DNA from: an uncultured Blautia sp.
GTDB lineage: Bacteria > Bacillota > Clostridia > Lachnospirales > Lachnospiraceae
Length of the DNA: 60,148 nucleotides
Direction of reading: 5' to 3'
Assembly (NCBI GenBank): GCA_900542045.1
Contig: UQMI01000018.1
Span: forward strand, 1 to 60,148
Below the pieces are notes generated by a model that was not told the DNA's origin, made no database searches, and was given only the letters and a program-made list of their open reading frames with translations. Below, piece by piece: positions 9,553 to 19,314 of the stretch. A program made the translations under genes and the position numbers. Positions within the stretch are counted from its first letter, which is position 1. The number at the start of each line of letters is the position of its first letter.

Positions 9553-10227
9553 CTACACATTTTCGATCTGCCAGTCAATGGGTTCCACACCATGAGCCTC
9601 CAAAAACTGGTTGGCCTGGCTGAAATGGCGGCATCCGAAAAATCCCCGATAAGCAGACAGCGGACTGGGATGGGGAGCTTCCAGGATCAGATGCTCCGGA
9701 TTATGGAGCATATTTTTTTTCATTTGTGCAGGGCGGCCCCACAAAAGAAACACGATTGGGCGATCCTGCTCATCCAGGACCCGGATCGCGGCATCCGTAA
9801 ACTCTTCCCAGCCAATTCCCCGATGGGAATTGGCCTGATGCGCCCGCACCGTCAGTACCGTATTCAAAAGCAGCACTCCCTGACGGGCCCATTTTTCCAG
9901 ATACCCGTTATTGGGTATGTAACACCCCAGATCATCATGCAGTTCCTGATAAATGTTTACCAGTGACGGAGGAATCTCCACATCTTTTTTTACGGAAAAG
10001 CACAACCCGTGGGCCTGTCCGTCGTTGTGATAAGGATCCTGTCCCAGGATTACCACTTTCACCTGATCCAGCGGCGTAAAATGAAATGCATTGAACATAT
10101 CCTGTGCCGGCGGAAAAATTTTTCTGGTCTGATACTCCTGTAATACGGTTTTATATAATTTTGCATAATAAGGCTTTTTGAACTCTCCCTGAAGAGCCTC
10201 CAGCCATGCGCCTGTTAATGCTGCCAT
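9553..10227 (-). CDS. ung: Uracil-DNA glycosylase
   Basis: A 224-residue family 1 uracil-DNA glycosylase that excises uracil from DNA and starts base-excision repair. Both hallmark motifs are present: the catalytic loop GQDPYHNDGQAHG (water-activating Asp) near residue 61 and the minor-groove loop HPSPLSAYRGFFG near 186. The length matches the family and both ends look complete. A 140-bp spacer with no recognisable signal separates it from hisF upstream. A dispersed repeat follows its stop codon. Confidence 0.97.
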   Translation of the reverse strand: MAALTGAWLEALQGEFKKPYYAKLYKTVLQEYQTRKIFPPAQDMFNAFHFTPLDQVKVVILGQDPYHNDGQAHGLCFSVKKDVEIPPSLVNIYQELHDDLGCYIPNNGYLEKWARQGVLLLNTVLTVRAHQANSHRGIGWEEFTDAAIRVLDEQDRPIVFLLWGRPAQMKKNMLHNPEHLILEAPHPSPLSAYRGFFGCRHFSQANQFLEAHGVEPIDWQIENV

Positions 10228-10368
10228 ATTCCTATCCTTCTCTTTCTTCTTCTGTTTTATTCCTGCTGCCTGCTGCTCATAAAAATTTTCCTTCTGCCTG
10301 CAGATCCGTCATCTGTTTCTCCCTGTCCTGCTGCGCAGATTATCCCTGAGCATACCCGCCGTACAGTT

Positions 10369-11130
10369 TTATCTCCGCACTGACACACCCCGGCTGGCAA
10401 GATAATCTTTCACCTGCATAATTTCCAGTTCTTTATAATGAAACAGCGATGCCGCCAACACAGCTTCTGCCCGTCCTTCCGTCAACGCTTCATAAAAATG
10501 CTCCAGCGTCCCTGCTCCTCCGGATGCGATCACCGGTATAGACACATTTTCCGCAATGGCCTTCGTCAGATCCAGATCATATCCGGCTTTTGTGCCGTCA
10601 CAGTCCATACTGGTCAGCAAAATCTCACCGGCACCCAGACGAGCCGCCTCCATGGCCCATTCCACCGCATCCAGTCCCACATCTACCCGGCCGCCATTCT
10701 TGTATACATTCCAACCGCTGCCATCAGCTCTGCGCTTGGCATCAATGGCAACTACCACACATTGGCTTCCAAATTTATATGCCGCTTCTGAGATCAGCTG
10801 CGGTCTGGCAATGGCAGAAGAATTGATTGAAATCTTGTCTGCGCCCTCCCGAAGCAGCTCTCTGAAATCCTCCACTGTACGGATTCCTCCTCCCACAGTA
10901 AAAGGAATAAACACATTAGCCGCCACCTGCCGCACCATATCCACAACTGTTTTTCTCTGATCGGAAGACGCCGTAATATCCAGGAACACCAGCTCATCGG
11001 CACCTGCCGCATCATAGGCCCTGGCAATCTCCACCGGGTCTCCGGCATCTTTCAGATTCACAAAATTCACACCTTTTACGACCCTGCCGTCATGTACATC
11101 CAGACAGGGAATAATCCTCTTTGTAAACAT
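10369..11130 (-). CDS. hisF: Imidazole glycerol phosphate synthase cyclase subunit
   Basis: A 253-residue (beta/alpha)8 barrel that uses ammonia from HisH to turn PRFAR into imidazole glycerol phosphate and AICAR, in histidine and purine metabolism. The catalytic aspartates sit in [10 protein letters not shown] (Asp11) and VVAIDAKR (about Asp130), and the phosphate-binding segments TVGGGIRT and IASGGAGT are intact. It begins 2 bp after the hisH stop, as expected for subunits of one complex. Only these two his genes are present; the rest of the pathway must lie elsewhere. Confidence 0.97.
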   Translation of the reverse strand: MFTKRIIPCLDVHDGRVVKGVNFVNLKDAGDPVEIARAYDAAGADELVFLDITASSDQRKTVVDMVRQVAANVFIPFTVGGGIRTVEDFRELLREGADKISINSSAIARPQLISEAAYKFGSQCVVVAIDAKRRADGSGWNVYKNGGRVDVGLDAVEWAMEAARLGAGEILLTSMDCDGTKAGYDLDLTKAIAENVSIPVIASGGAGTLEHFYEALTEGRAEAVLAASLFHYKELEIMQVKDYLASRGVSVRR

Positions 11131-11132
11131 AT

Positions 11133-11753
11133 CTATCTCCTCCTGTCCAGACTGGCAAAATTCTTCAATATCCGCAGCCCTGCCGAACTGCTCTTTTCCG
11201 GATGGAACTGGCAGGCAAACAGATTCTCCTGTTCCACTGCCGCATGGAAGACAGTGCTTCCGTAACTCGCAGTTGCCGCCACTACATCCGCATCGCTGGC
11301 CGACAGATAATAGGAATGCACAAAATAAACATAGGTTTCTTCCGGGATTCCCTGGAACAACCGGCTCTTTTTGGGATATTGCAGAGAATTCCAGCCCATA
11401 TGAGGAATTTTGATGCCCGGCTCTTCCGGAAACCGGAGGATTTCTCCCTTCATTAATCCCAGACCTTCCACGCCGGGGCTCTCTTCACTTTTTTCGAACA
11501 GAAGCTGCAGTCCCAGACAGATCCCAAGAAACGGGGTCCCCTTCTCCGCAATCTGGCGGATCACCTCCACCAGCCCGAACCGGTGCAGATTCTCCATGGC
11601 ATCTCCAAAACTTCCCACTCCGGGAAGAACCACCTTGTCTGCCGCCAGCAGCTCCTCTGGCTCTCTGGATACGGTCACCGGCTCTCCCAGATACTGAAAA
11701 GCCTTTTCCACACTTTTTATATTTCCTGCATCATAATCAATAATCCCGATCAT
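11133..11753 (-). CDS. hisH: Imidazole glycerol phosphate synthase glutaminase subunit
   Basis: A 206-residue class I glutamine amidotransferase, the partner of HisF. It hydrolyses glutamine and passes ammonia through the HisF barrel. The oxyanion strand [10 protein letters not shown], the nucleophile Cys in [10 protein letters not shown] near residue 80, and the His-Glu pair in QFHPEKSS near 187 are all present. It is the first gene of a hisHF pair. The 178 bp upstream hold the terminator of the neighbouring kinase gene. I see no T-box leader. Confidence 0.97.
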   Translation of the reverse strand: MIGIIDYDAGNIKSVEKAFQYLGEPVTVSREPEELLAADKVVLPGVGSFGDAMENLHRFGLVEVIRQIAEKGTPFLGICLGLQLLFEKSEESPGVEGLGLMKGEILRFPEEPGIKIPHMGWNSLQYPKKSRLFQGIPEETYVYFVHSYYLSASDADVVAATASYGSTVFHAAVEQENLFACQFHPEKSSSAGLRILKNFASLDRRR

Positions 11754-11873
11754 TGAAAACCTCCGTCCGTTTTATTTTCTGCCTGCTTACTGTCTCTCCT
11801 GCAGTTTCCTTCTCCTCTGCACAATAACGGGCATTTTTCCAGATATTGACTTACCTAGAGTAAGTTTACTGCA

Positions 11874-11914
11874 AAAGAGCTTCAAAGTCAAAAGATAATG
11901 ACTTTGAAGCTCTT
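11874..11914 (-). terminator. Intrinsic terminator after the two-component operon
   Basis: A near-perfect 16-bp stem (AAAGAGCTTCAAAGTC at 11874-11889 against its complement) with a ~10-nt loop and T-runs on both sides. It lies 18 bp downstream of the kinase stop codon and upstream of hisH, so it probably ends the kinase transcript. Confidence 0.8.
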
Positions 11915-11931
11915 TTTCTCCTTTGGAACGG

Positions 11932-13512
11932 TTATTCTGTCTGCTCCGGTTCTTCCGCCACAGGCAGTTCAAACCAGAATTCCACACCGTTTTCAAAATT
12001 TTGCACACCACAATGCTCATGATGGGAATCCATGATCGCCTTCACAATGGACAGGCCAATCCCACTTCCGCCGTATTCCCTGGTCCGCGCTTTATCTACT
12101 TTATAAAACTTGTTCCAGATCTGAGACAGTGACTCTTCCGGAATGGGAATGCCGCTGTTAAATACACTCAGCCGTATTTTCCCGCTTTTCCGGCTCTGAA
12201 TCTTAATCTCAATGGTCTTATGAGCATCCAGATGATTCAGCGCATTAGTCAGGTAGTTTGTCACCACTTCTTCAATCTTGAATTCATCCGCAAGGACATA
12301 GACAGGACCTTCCGGCTGAAATGTCACCTGTGCTTCATTCTGCTGGATCAGGATCCCGGAGGACTGGATTACTCCATATACCAGATCCACCAGATTAAAT
12401 ACCTCCGGCGTCAGCATATCCATTCCGGATTCCAGCTGGTTCAAGGTCAGAAGGCTGCGAACCATTTTGTTCATTTTTCCAGACTCATCAATGATCACAT
12501 CACAGTAGAAATCCATACTTTCCGGATCGTCATTGATATTTTCTTTTAATCCTTCCGCATATCCCTGGATCAGCGCAATGGGTGTTTTCAATTCATGAGA
12601 GACATTGTTGAGAAATTCCTTACGCCTTTCATCAATCTTGATCTTCTCCTGGATATCTTCCTGAAGCTTTGCATTCGCCGCCCGCAGTTCCTGGATCGTG
12701 CGCTCCAGCTGAATGGACATTTTGTTGAAATTCTCTCCCAGCTCATCAATTTCATTATGGGCTACAGATCCATACCGGGCATCAAAATCCAGTTCTGTCA
12801 TCCTTCTGGACAAATTGGTCAGTTCACTGATGGGTCTTGTGATCCGGTTGGTCACCAGCCAGATGATCAGCCCGCTGACAACCAGGATTCCTATGCCCAC
12901 ATACAGTACAAATCCGTTAGAAATAGACGCGCTTTCCCGGATACTCTCCAATGGAGAACGAATCAGGCAGATATTTCCATTATCCAGAGATCCCCACATT
13001 TCCACATAATCCATTCCTACAAAACGATCTTTCGTTTTCTGGATCACATATCTGTCATTCTGTTCCAAGACATGTGAATCTGTCTTTTCAATCCCGTAAA
13101 TATAACCAAACAGCCGGGAAGACATTACCTGTACACTCTGTCCCCATCCAGCCACATATTCTGTATAAGGGTTCAGGATTACCCAGGTCAGGTTGTTCTC
13201 CGTACTGACCTTGATCAGATCATCAGATATACTGCTGTCCTGCGTCTCATCACTGCTCTGCTCTTCACTGCTGTTCTGAGAATTTTCTTCTGTCTCTTCT
13301 TCTGCCGCCTCTACACTGAAATCCTGCAGCTGTTCAAAGACCAGCTGCAATACGGCTGTTTTTTTCTCTACATAATAGTCCTCCAGGAAAAAATGGTTGA
13401 TCAATACGATCGCAGCCATAGACAGAATGATCAGGAAGATAAAAATAGCCGCAACCTGATTGCGCAGGCTGTAACGGCTTCTTTTTATTCTATCATCTAA
13501 TATGCTTTTCAT
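11932..13512 (-). CDS. Sensor histidine kinase (PhoR/VanS type) with periplasmic-side sensor
   Basis: A 526-residue membrane kinase. It has an N-terminal helix (about 20-41), an extracytoplasmic sensor of ~150 residues containing an unusual Glu/Ser-rich low-complexity stretch (about 68-98), a second helix (about 195-218), a HAMP domain (RITRPISELTNL onward), a HisKA domain with H-box VSHELKTPIA, and a HATPase domain with N box NYLTNALNHL and G2 box SGIGLSIV. It overlaps the preceding response-regulator gene by 4 bp (ATGA), so the pair is translationally coupled. The signal is unknown; the acidic tract might bind cations, which is speculation. Confidence 0.95.
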   Translation of the reverse strand: MKSILDDRIKRSRYSLRNQVAAIFIFLIILSMAAIVLINHFFLEDYYVEKKTAVLQLVFEQLQDFSVEAAEEETEENSQNSSEEQSSDETQDSSISDDLIKVSTENNLTWVILNPYTEYVAGWGQSVQVMSSRLFGYIYGIEKTDSHVLEQNDRYVIQKTKDRFVGMDYVEMWGSLDNGNICLIRSPLESIRESASISNGFVLYVGIGILVVSGLIIWLVTNRITRPISELTNLSRRMTELDFDARYGSVAHNEIDELGENFNKMSIQLERTIQELRAANAKLQEDIQEKIKIDERRKEFLNNVSHELKTPIALIQGYAEGLKENINDDPESMDFYCDVIIDESGKMNKMVRSLLTLNQLESGMDMLTPEVFNLVDLVYGVIQSSGILIQQNEAQVTFQPEGPVYVLADEFKIEEVVTNYLTNALNHLDAHKTIEIKIQSRKSGKIRLSVFNSGIPIPEESLSQIWNKFYKVDKARTREYGGSGIGLSIVKAIMDSHHEHCGVQNFENGVEFWFELPVAEEPEQTE

Positions 13513-14189
13513 TCACTTACCTCAAATTTATAGCCCATTCCCCAGACGGTTTTAATATAATCTCCTTTATCTCCAAGTTTGCTCCTGAGCTTCTTCACAT
13601 GGGTATCAATGGTTCTGGCATCGCCAAAATAATCATAATTCCACACCGAATTCAGTATTTTTTCTCTGGAAAGAGCAATTCCCTGATTTTCCATAAAATA
13701 AGTCATCAGTTCAAATTCCTTGAAGCTGAGTTCCACTGGTTTACCATCCAGAGTCATCATATGAGCTGCTTTGTCGATGACAATACCGCCTGCCCGCAGG
13801 GTCTCTCCCTGTCCTGTCTGATTGGTCCTTCGCAGGATTGCCTCCACCCGGGCCACCAGAATTTTGGGACTAAAAGGCTTGGAAATATATTCGTCTACGC
13901 CCAGCTCAAATCCTAAAAGCTCATCTCGCTCATCTCCTCTGGCTGTCAGCATGATAATCGGAACTTTGGAATTCTTGCGAATTTCTCTGCATACCTCCCA
14001 GCCGTCCATCTTAGGCATCATTACATCAAGAATGATCAGAGCAATTTCCTTTTCCTGATAAAAAATATCCACTGCCTCTTCTCCATTGGCAGCCTCCAGA
14101 ACGGTAAAATTCTTTTTGCTCAGGAAATCCTTTACCAGTTTACGCATTCTGCTCTCATCATCTACCACCAATATTTTCAGAGAATCCAT
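13509..14189 (-). CDS. OmpR-family response regulator
   Basis: A 226-residue regulator with a complete receiver domain (acidic VVDDE near residue 8-12, phosphoacceptor Asp in LIILDVMMPKMDG near 54, Lys in YISKPFSP near 105) and a winged-helix DNA-binding domain with the AVWGMGYKFE-type C terminus. It is cotranscribed with the kinase at 11932. A consensus TATAAT -10 lies about 50 bp upstream (near 14235-14240) without a clear -35, and GGGAGGAAGC gives a strong ribosome site. Targets are unknown. Confidence 0.95.
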   Translation of the reverse strand: MDSLKILVVDDESRMRKLVKDFLSKKNFTVLEAANGEEAVDIFYQEKEIALIILDVMMPKMDGWEVCREIRKNSKVPIIMLTARGDERDELLGFELGVDEYISKPFSPKILVARVEAILRRTNQTGQGETLRAGGIVIDKAAHMMTLDGKPVELSFKEFELMTYFMENQGIALSREKILNSVWNYDYFGDARTIDTHVKKLRSKLGDKGDYIKTVWGMGYKFEVSE

Positions 14190-14297
14190 ACTGCTTCCTC
14201 CCTTTGTGTTCCAGTCTCTTCTAATCTTGACTTATTATACCTTTTATCTGTGTCGCTTTTGTGACGGATTTCATTTTTTCATAAATTTTCTGGTATT

Positions 14298-14459
14298 CTA
14301 TCACATAAAAAAGAATCCTGCCCCGCAGAATTCTCCGCCTGCGGCGGGTTGCTTTTGGCAACATGCTTCTTTTCCGCCGCAGTGCGATCCACGCGGAGCG
14401 TTTTTGTGTGATAGGAAAGCCAGAACAAAATGTTCTACTTTCCTATCACATAAAAAAGG
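14298..14459. repeat. Dispersed structured repeat, copy B (most complete)
   Basis: This element has three related arms: CTATCACATAAAAAA (14298-14312), TTTTTGTGTGATAGG (14401-14415) and CCTATCACATAAAAAA (14442-14457). The middle arm can pair with either flanking arm, so two hairpins exclude each other. The right-hand hairpin pairs 14407-14419 with 14438-14450 and continues into AGAAC/GTTCT around a 5-nt loop. The core (14321-14399) is shared with 9463-9541, the left edge with 28759-28780 and the right hairpin with 38881-38940. It lies in the 650-bp space between the response-regulator gene and the ferredoxin remnant; no gene is seen from 14460 to 14842. Confidence 0.65.
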
Positions 14460-14842
14460 ACTGCCATCAGCCCTGGAACCGACAGCAGCCTTTTTTTGAT
14501 ACAATCTATAGAAAGGGGGTTCTATTGACTCCTGGTGTACATTCGATTCTGCAGCCATGAATCATTGACTGCCCCTCTCATAGACGAACCTTACGGGAAT
14601 CAACTCGAAGAACTGCCAGATGATTCCCGAGTTTAAATTTTCCTGTCATGCCAGACTTTTAACCACGTCTGACACTGATATTATCTCACGCAGTTCGGAA
14701 AAAGACAAGAGGCAAAATGCTGAATCTGATTTCCCTGTTAAGCGTTCTTTCTCCCCTCCTCTGCTTTCCCGGAACCTGGATCAATTAGGTTTGACCGCCT
14801 AACAATGATATCTTCAGCAAATGCCATGACCTTTACCAGTTT

Positions 14843-15450
14843 TTATTGAGGATGTTCATTGCCCCACTGATTATTTGCTTCTACAATCTCGCAAAGGCTG
14901 ACATTCTCGTTTCGGTATCTGGCATGAGGGTTTTTCTCCGGCAGCTTCAGGCGGATCGCCATCATCGGGCAGGAATGGATGCAGGCCATACAGCTGATAC
15001 AGCTATCACTATTCCAGACACTCTTTTGTCCATCCAAATGAAAACATTTTTTGGGACAGACCTTTGCACAGATTCCACAGCCAATGCATTCCTCTGTAAT
15101 CTCATAAAGATCATGACCTGCGCCGGGGCTCATCTGGACAATATGAGCCAGAAATGCCCTGTGCACGTTCCGGTCATTCTCTGTGACCGGGGAAATATAA
15201 ACTTTCTTTTGCGCAGATTGCCATAGGTAAGCAAAATATAAAAGTAATCGGTTTTAAACCGGGAAACTTTCAAAAACTCTTTGACCAGTTCCGACATTTC
15301 ATGTCCGAATATCGGACACACAATACCGATTTTATCTGCAGTATATATCTTTTTCTGGTCATGAATCGCCTGTGCAATACTGATTCTGTTATCATCCATT
15401 TGCTTTGCCACATATAGGCTGTTTCCCGTTGCAGTAAAGTAGAATATCAT
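14843..15450 (-). pseudogene. EFR1-type flavodoxin/ferredoxin fusion, internally deleted remnant
   Basis: The first ~75 codons encode a flavodoxin-like start (MIFYFTATGNSLYVAKQ, then GIVCPIFGHEMSELVKEFL and ending YFYILLTYGN). After about 15215 the frame continues as unrelated residues. In another frame the typical middle resumes (VTENDRNVHRAFLAH near 15165) and runs into two 4Fe-4S motifs (CIGCGICAKVCP and CISCMACIHSCP) and a PEKNPHARYRNE tail. EFR1 proteins are normally near 260 residues; here roughly 75 residues between the halves are missing and the frame is shifted. So this is a decayed gene, though the second half keeps an open frame with eight ferredoxin cysteines. Confidence 0.75.
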
Positions 15451-15643
15451 TGTATCTCCCCATCCTTTCAGCTCGTATTTCTGACCTGCAGATTGGAAAT
15501 CTGACCGTCATCTGCTATAATCAATTCTGATATTATTAGTGGGCTTTTTTCATTACTCGGATTCAAATTATATATATTTCAAGCGAAAAGTACACTGCCA
15601 ATAACGAATGCTATTATTCGTTTTATTTATACTGGAAAATGAA

Positions 15644-15689
15644 CACAAAAAAAACGAAGCTGCTGCCACTCAAGGCAAAACAGCTTCGC
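15644..15689 (-). terminator. Terminator of ssrA
   Basis: On the minus strand GCGAAGCTG pairs with CAGCTTCG around an ~18-nt loop and is followed by a run of eight T. It lies about 100 bp beyond the 3' end of the tmRNA. Confidence 0.8.
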
Positions 15690-15789
15690 TTCTACGACAC
15701 AGTGCGATCTCCGTTCCACTCCAAGTCTGTATCGGAGATGGATCTTCTGATGATGTTTTGAAGAATAAGTTCGAGTAAGGCACCTTAGA

Positions 15790-16136
15790 TGGACCTGGCG
15801 GGAATCGAACCCGCGTCCGAAAGTCTGTCCATTGCGGCATCTCCCATTACAGTCGCTGTATTGACATTCCCTCCATGATACGCCCACCGACAGGCTTATC
15901 ACTTCAGTAGCTTCATGGTACATCTACCGGGGCAAAGCTTACCCGGTAAGGTTTCTCACATCATCGACGCCAGGATCCCAAAGTGTGAGTGCTTCAGGGC
16001 TGACGAGCTGCAATTAGGCAGCTAACGCTAAATTTTCGTCTGCGTTTAAATTTAAGTTCCCAGTTGATGACGCAGTCCGGGAAACTGCGAATGGCTTCCG
16101 CAACTTCGAAACCCCCGTCGAAACCAGTACAAGCCC
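15790..16136 (-). ncRNA. ssrA: tmRNA
   Basis: The 5' end GGGCTTGTACTGGTTTCGACGG and the T-arm GCGGGTTCGATTCCCGC are the two tRNA-like halves. The acceptor stem pairs GGGCTTG with CAGGTCC (seven pairs including wobbles). The tag frame at 16043-16014 reads ADENLALAA followed by a stop, a normal clostridial-type proteolysis tag. The 3' CCA is not encoded: the three bases after the discriminator A are TCT, so CCA must be added by nucleotidyltransferase. Ribosome rescue requires SmpB, encoded just upstream at 16500-16970. The promoter is at 16162-16191. End positions are estimated to within a few bases. Confidence 0.95.
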
Positions 16137-16161
16137 GGAACAGACGAAGTTCTACATATAT

Positions 16162-16191
16162 ATTATATGTACAAAATTTTATATTTGTCAA
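16162..16191 (-). promoter_or_regulatory. Promoter of ssrA
   Basis: On the minus strand TTGACA (16191-16186) and TATAAT (16167-16162) are both perfect consensus with an 18-bp spacer, placing transcription start about 20 nt before the mature 5' end of tmRNA. Confidence 0.85.
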
Positions 16192-16223
16192 GGGGAGTTA
16201 CAAAAATGTAATAAATATTGCCT

Positions 16224-16487
16224 TTATAAAACACATACGTAAAGCAATACCAGTACCTGTACAAGCAAGACCGCAGGGATTCCCCAGGCAAACCGCCGGT
16301 GTCTGGTCTTGTGATGAAAAGTCCGCATTCCCAAAAGCGCCCCCAGCGAACCTCCCAGCAAGGCCACCGTCAGCAGTGCTGCTTCTGATATCCGCCATTT
16401 CCCTTTCCTGGCCTTATATTTATCCAGCCCATAAAGGAAAAAGGCAGCAAGGTTGATCAGAAGCAGATAACTAAAAAGTATTTTCAT
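16224..16487 (-). CDS. Small DUF1294 membrane protein
   Basis: An 87-residue protein with an N-terminal helix (about 3-20), a basic segment with the family pattern YGLDKYKARKGKWRISE, a glycine-rich middle (ALLGGSLGALLGM), the HKTRH motif and a C-terminal helix. DUF1294 proteins are small inner-membrane proteins of unknown function. It lies 12 bp after smpB and upstream of ssrA and is probably cotranscribed with smpB. Confidence 0.85.
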   Translation of the reverse strand: MKILFSYLLLINLAAFFLYGLDKYKARKGKWRISEAALLTVALLGGSLGALLGMRTFHHKTRHRRFAWGIPAVLLVQVLVLLYVCVL

Positions 16488-16499
16488 TGGCTTCCTCCA

Positions 16500-16970
16500 T
16501 CAATACAGATTTTTCACCTTAAACTCCCGCTCTGCCTCTCTTCTCTGGTCTTTTTTGGCAATGTCCTGCCGTTTGTCGTATAATTTCTTTCCTTTTGCCA
16601 GACCGATCTCCACTTTCACCAGACTTCCCTTAAAATATACTTTCAGAGGAACCAGTGTATACCCTTTTTCCGCAATCTTGCTTTCCAGCTTATTGATCTC
16701 ATACCGATGCAGCAGCAGCCGCTTCACCCGCAGAGGATCCTTATTGAAAATATTTCCCTTTTCATAGGGGCTGATATGCATACCATAGATAAACACCTGC
16801 CCCTTCTCGATCCGGATAAAAGACTCCTTCACGCTGCATTTTCCCATGCGCAGAGACTTTACCTCCGTGCCGAACAGCTCCACACCGGCTTCATACGTAT
16901 CTTCAATAAAATAATCGTGATATGCCTTTTTGTTATTTGCAATCAAACGCGTTCCCGCTTCTTTTCCCAT
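16500..16970 (-). CDS. smpB: SsrA-binding protein
   Basis: A 156-residue SmpB, which binds the tRNA-like domain of tmRNA and takes it to stalled ribosomes. The diagnostic stretches [26 protein letters not shown] and the basic C-terminal GKKLYDKR segment are present; the length is normal. It lies 21 bp after rnr (RNase R degrades rescued messages) and about 360 bp ahead of ssrA, the classic trans-translation arrangement. Confidence 0.98.
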   Translation of the reverse strand: MGKEAGTRLIANNKKAYHDYFIEDTYEAGVELFGTEVKSLRMGKCSVKESFIRIEKGQVFIYGMHISPYEKGNIFNKDPLRVKRLLLHRYEINKLESKIAEKGYTLVPLKVYFKGSLVKVEIGLAKGKKLYDKRQDIAKKDQRREAEREFKVKNLY

Positions 16971-16991
16971 AACTACTTCCTCCGCCTAATT

Positions 16992-19142
16992 TTACCCCTG
17001 CCAGCTTTCAAAATCCTCTCTGTCCGCAAGGGTGAAGTCAATGGTTTTCTGCACCGGATCCGTATCTGCCACGCGAACCTTTACTTTCTGCCCCAGCACA
17101 TATCGATGGTGCATCATTTCTCCCACCAGTTCATACGTTTCTTCATGAAACACATAAAAGTCATCCCGCAATGTATTGATATGCACCAGACCTTCCACTG
17201 TATTATCCAGCTCCACGTATAGCCCCCAGCCAGTTACGCCGGAAATGGTGCCCTCAAATACCTCTCCCAGATGATATCCCATATATTCTGCCTTCTTAAA
17301 TTTCTCTGTCTCCCGCTCCGCTTCCTCTGCCCGGCGTTCCATGGCACTGCTCTGCTCCGCCACAGAATCCAGTATCTCTTTGTAATTCTCTATACGGCTC
17401 TCATTCATCCGTCCCCGCAGCTGGTCCTTGATGATCCGGTGGATCTGCAGATCCGGATATCGGCGAATGGGTGAAGTAAAATGGCAGTAATATTTGGCAG
17501 CAAGGCCAAAATGCCCGCTGCACTGGGCCGAATACCGGGCCTGTTTCATGGTCCGAAGGATCAGACGACTGATAAAGGCCTCATCCGGCCTTCCATCGAT
17601 CTGCGCCAGGATCTTCTGTATTTCCAGAGGTGTAATCTGTTCTCCCGCTTTCTGTATGGTCAGTCCCTGATTGCGGAGAAGTGTCAGAAGCCCCTCCATT
17701 TTATCTGCATCCGGTGTCTCATGGACACGATACAGGAAAGGCAGGCCCCTTCCGCAGAATTCCTGGGCCACTGTCTCATTGGCCAGCAGCATAAAATCCT
17801 CGATCAGATTGGTAGCCACATTATGCTCATAAGGCTGGATATCTATGGGCCGTCCTTTGGGACTTAACAGGATCTTGCTCTCCGGGAAATCAAAATCAAT
17901 TGCTCCGCGCCGCTGTCTTTTTCCGCGCAGGACCTGAGAAAGCTCTGCCATCAGCTGAAAGAGCGGGACCAGGGTTCTGTATTTTTTCACAGTTTCTCTG
18001 TTCGTGTCTTCAATGATGTCCCGTACGTCGGTATAAGTCATTCTGGCCCGCACACGGATCACCGTCTCCGCAATCTGATGATGCACTACCTTCCCGTGAC
18101 TGTTGATCTCCATCAGGCAGCTCAGAGCCAGCCGGTCTTCACCTGCATTTAACGAACAGATTCCATTGGACAGACGGCGGGGCAGCATGGGAATCACCCG
18201 GTCCACCAGATATACACTGGTTCCCCGCTTCAGGGCTTCCACATCCAGAGCACTTCTGGCCTGTACATAATTGCTCACATCCGCAATGTGTACTCCCAGA
18301 TAATAAATATCCCCTTTCTTGACCAGAGAAATTCCGTCATCCAGATCCTTGGCATCTTCTCCGTCAATGGTGACCACCGTCCAGTCCCGAAGATCCATCC
18401 GACCCTGGAAATCACTTTCCAGTACATGATCCGGCACGCGCTCTGCCTGATTCCGTACTTTTTCCGGAAATTCATCAGGTATGCCAAAGCTTCTGGCAAT
18501 GGACAGGATATCCACTCCCGGCTCCCGTTCATGCCCCAGAACTTCCACTACTTTTCCTTCCGGACTCCGGCTCTGGGTCCCATAGTTGATGAACTGCACC
18601 ACTACCTTATCTCCATGACGGGCTCCTCCGGCGTGTTCACCGGATACAAAAACGTCCTGAAGGATCCGGTTATTGTCCGGTATCACAAATCCGTAATTCC
18701 GGCTTCTCTGGTACGTTCCCACCACTTCCGTGATGCCACGCTCCAGAATCTTCACTACGTTTCCTTCCTGCCGTTTTCCGCTTTTTTCTTTTTTTACCAG
18801 GACCCGCACTTTATCTTTGTGCATAGCCTGATGAACACAGCTTTCCGGGATAAAGATGTCCTCATCTTCTCCTTCCACTTCTACAAAGCCAAATCCTCTG
18901 GGATGCGACAAAAATGTCCCCTCTTTGTATTCTCCGGTTTCCCGTCGGATACGTCCATCCTTGCCCACGCAGAGCTGGCCTTCTGCCTCCAGGCTTTCAA
19001 TCACTGCATACAATTCTTTTCTTCTGGGCTTGGCAACCCCCAGCAGCATGGCCATATCCCGGAAACGCATGGGCTGGTAGCGCGGATCCTCCAGAAGTCT
19101 TCGCACTGTATTTTTCCGCTGTTCAAATTTTTCTTTCTTCAC
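16992..19142 (-). CDS. rnr: Ribonuclease R
   Basis: A processive 3'-5' exoribonuclease of the RNB family. It has an N-terminal winged-helix segment, two cold-shock domains (HPRGFGFVEV near residue 85), the RNB catalytic core with the acidic cluster DGEDAKDLDDG near 265-275, and a C-terminal S1 domain (EGTISGVTGWGLYVEL). The frame is open to an ATG at 19214, but there GGAGG directly abuts the start and the extra N-terminal residues look unrelated to the family. The GTG at 19142, preceded by GAAAGGAAAT, gives a normal 716-residue protein starting VKKEKFEQRKN. An intrinsic terminator separates it from secG, so an own weak promoter or read-through must supply transcription. Confidence 0.95.
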   Translation of the reverse strand: MKKEKFEQRKNTVRRLLEDPRYQPMRFRDMAMLLGVAKPRRKELYAVIESLEAEGQLCVGKDGRIRRETGEYKEGTFLSHPRGFGFVEVEGEDEDIFIPESCVHQAMHKDKVRVLVKKEKSGKRQEGNVVKILERGITEVVGTYQRSRNYGFVIPDNNRILQDVFVSGEHAGGARHGDKVVVQFINYGTQSRSPEGKVVEVLGHEREPGVDILSIARSFGIPDEFPEKVRNQAERVPDHVLESDFQGRMDLRDWTVVTIDGEDAKDLDDGISLVKKGDIYYLGVHIADVSNYVQARSALDVEALKRGTSVYLVDRVIPMLPRRLSNGICSLNAGEDRLALSCLMEINSHGKVVHHQIAETVIRVRARMTYTDVRDIIEDTNRETVKKYRTLVPLFQLMAELSQVLRGKRQRRGAIDFDFPESKILLSPKGRPIDIQPYEHNVATNLIEDFMLLANETVAQEFCGRGLPFLYRVHETPDADKMEGLLTLLRNQGLTIQKAGEQITPLEIQKILAQIDGRPDEAFISRLILRTMKQARYSAQCSGHFGLAAKYYCHFTSPIRRYPDLQIHRIIKDQLRGRMNESRIENYKEILDSVAEQSSAMERRAEEAERETEKFKKAEYMGYHLGEVFEGTISGVTGWGLYVELDNTVEGLVHINTLRDDFYVFHEETYELVGEMMHHRYVLGQKVKVRVADTDPVQKTIDFTLADREDFESWQG

Positions 19143-19314
19143 ATATTTCCTTTCTTCCTGGAATACCGTAAGAGAAATAAAAACCGGCACCCCGGCTTTT
19201 TGCCTCTGTCCCATCCTCCTGAAATCACAAGGACACTGTCCGGTATTTTCTGAAACTCAACTATTTTGATAAAAGCTCCTGCTGCTCGGGATTCTTCTGC
19301 CTTCCTGCACGATG

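Noticed and set aside
15627..15923. Minus-strand open frame of 98 codons
   Set aside because: It lies within the tmRNA gene and its terminator.
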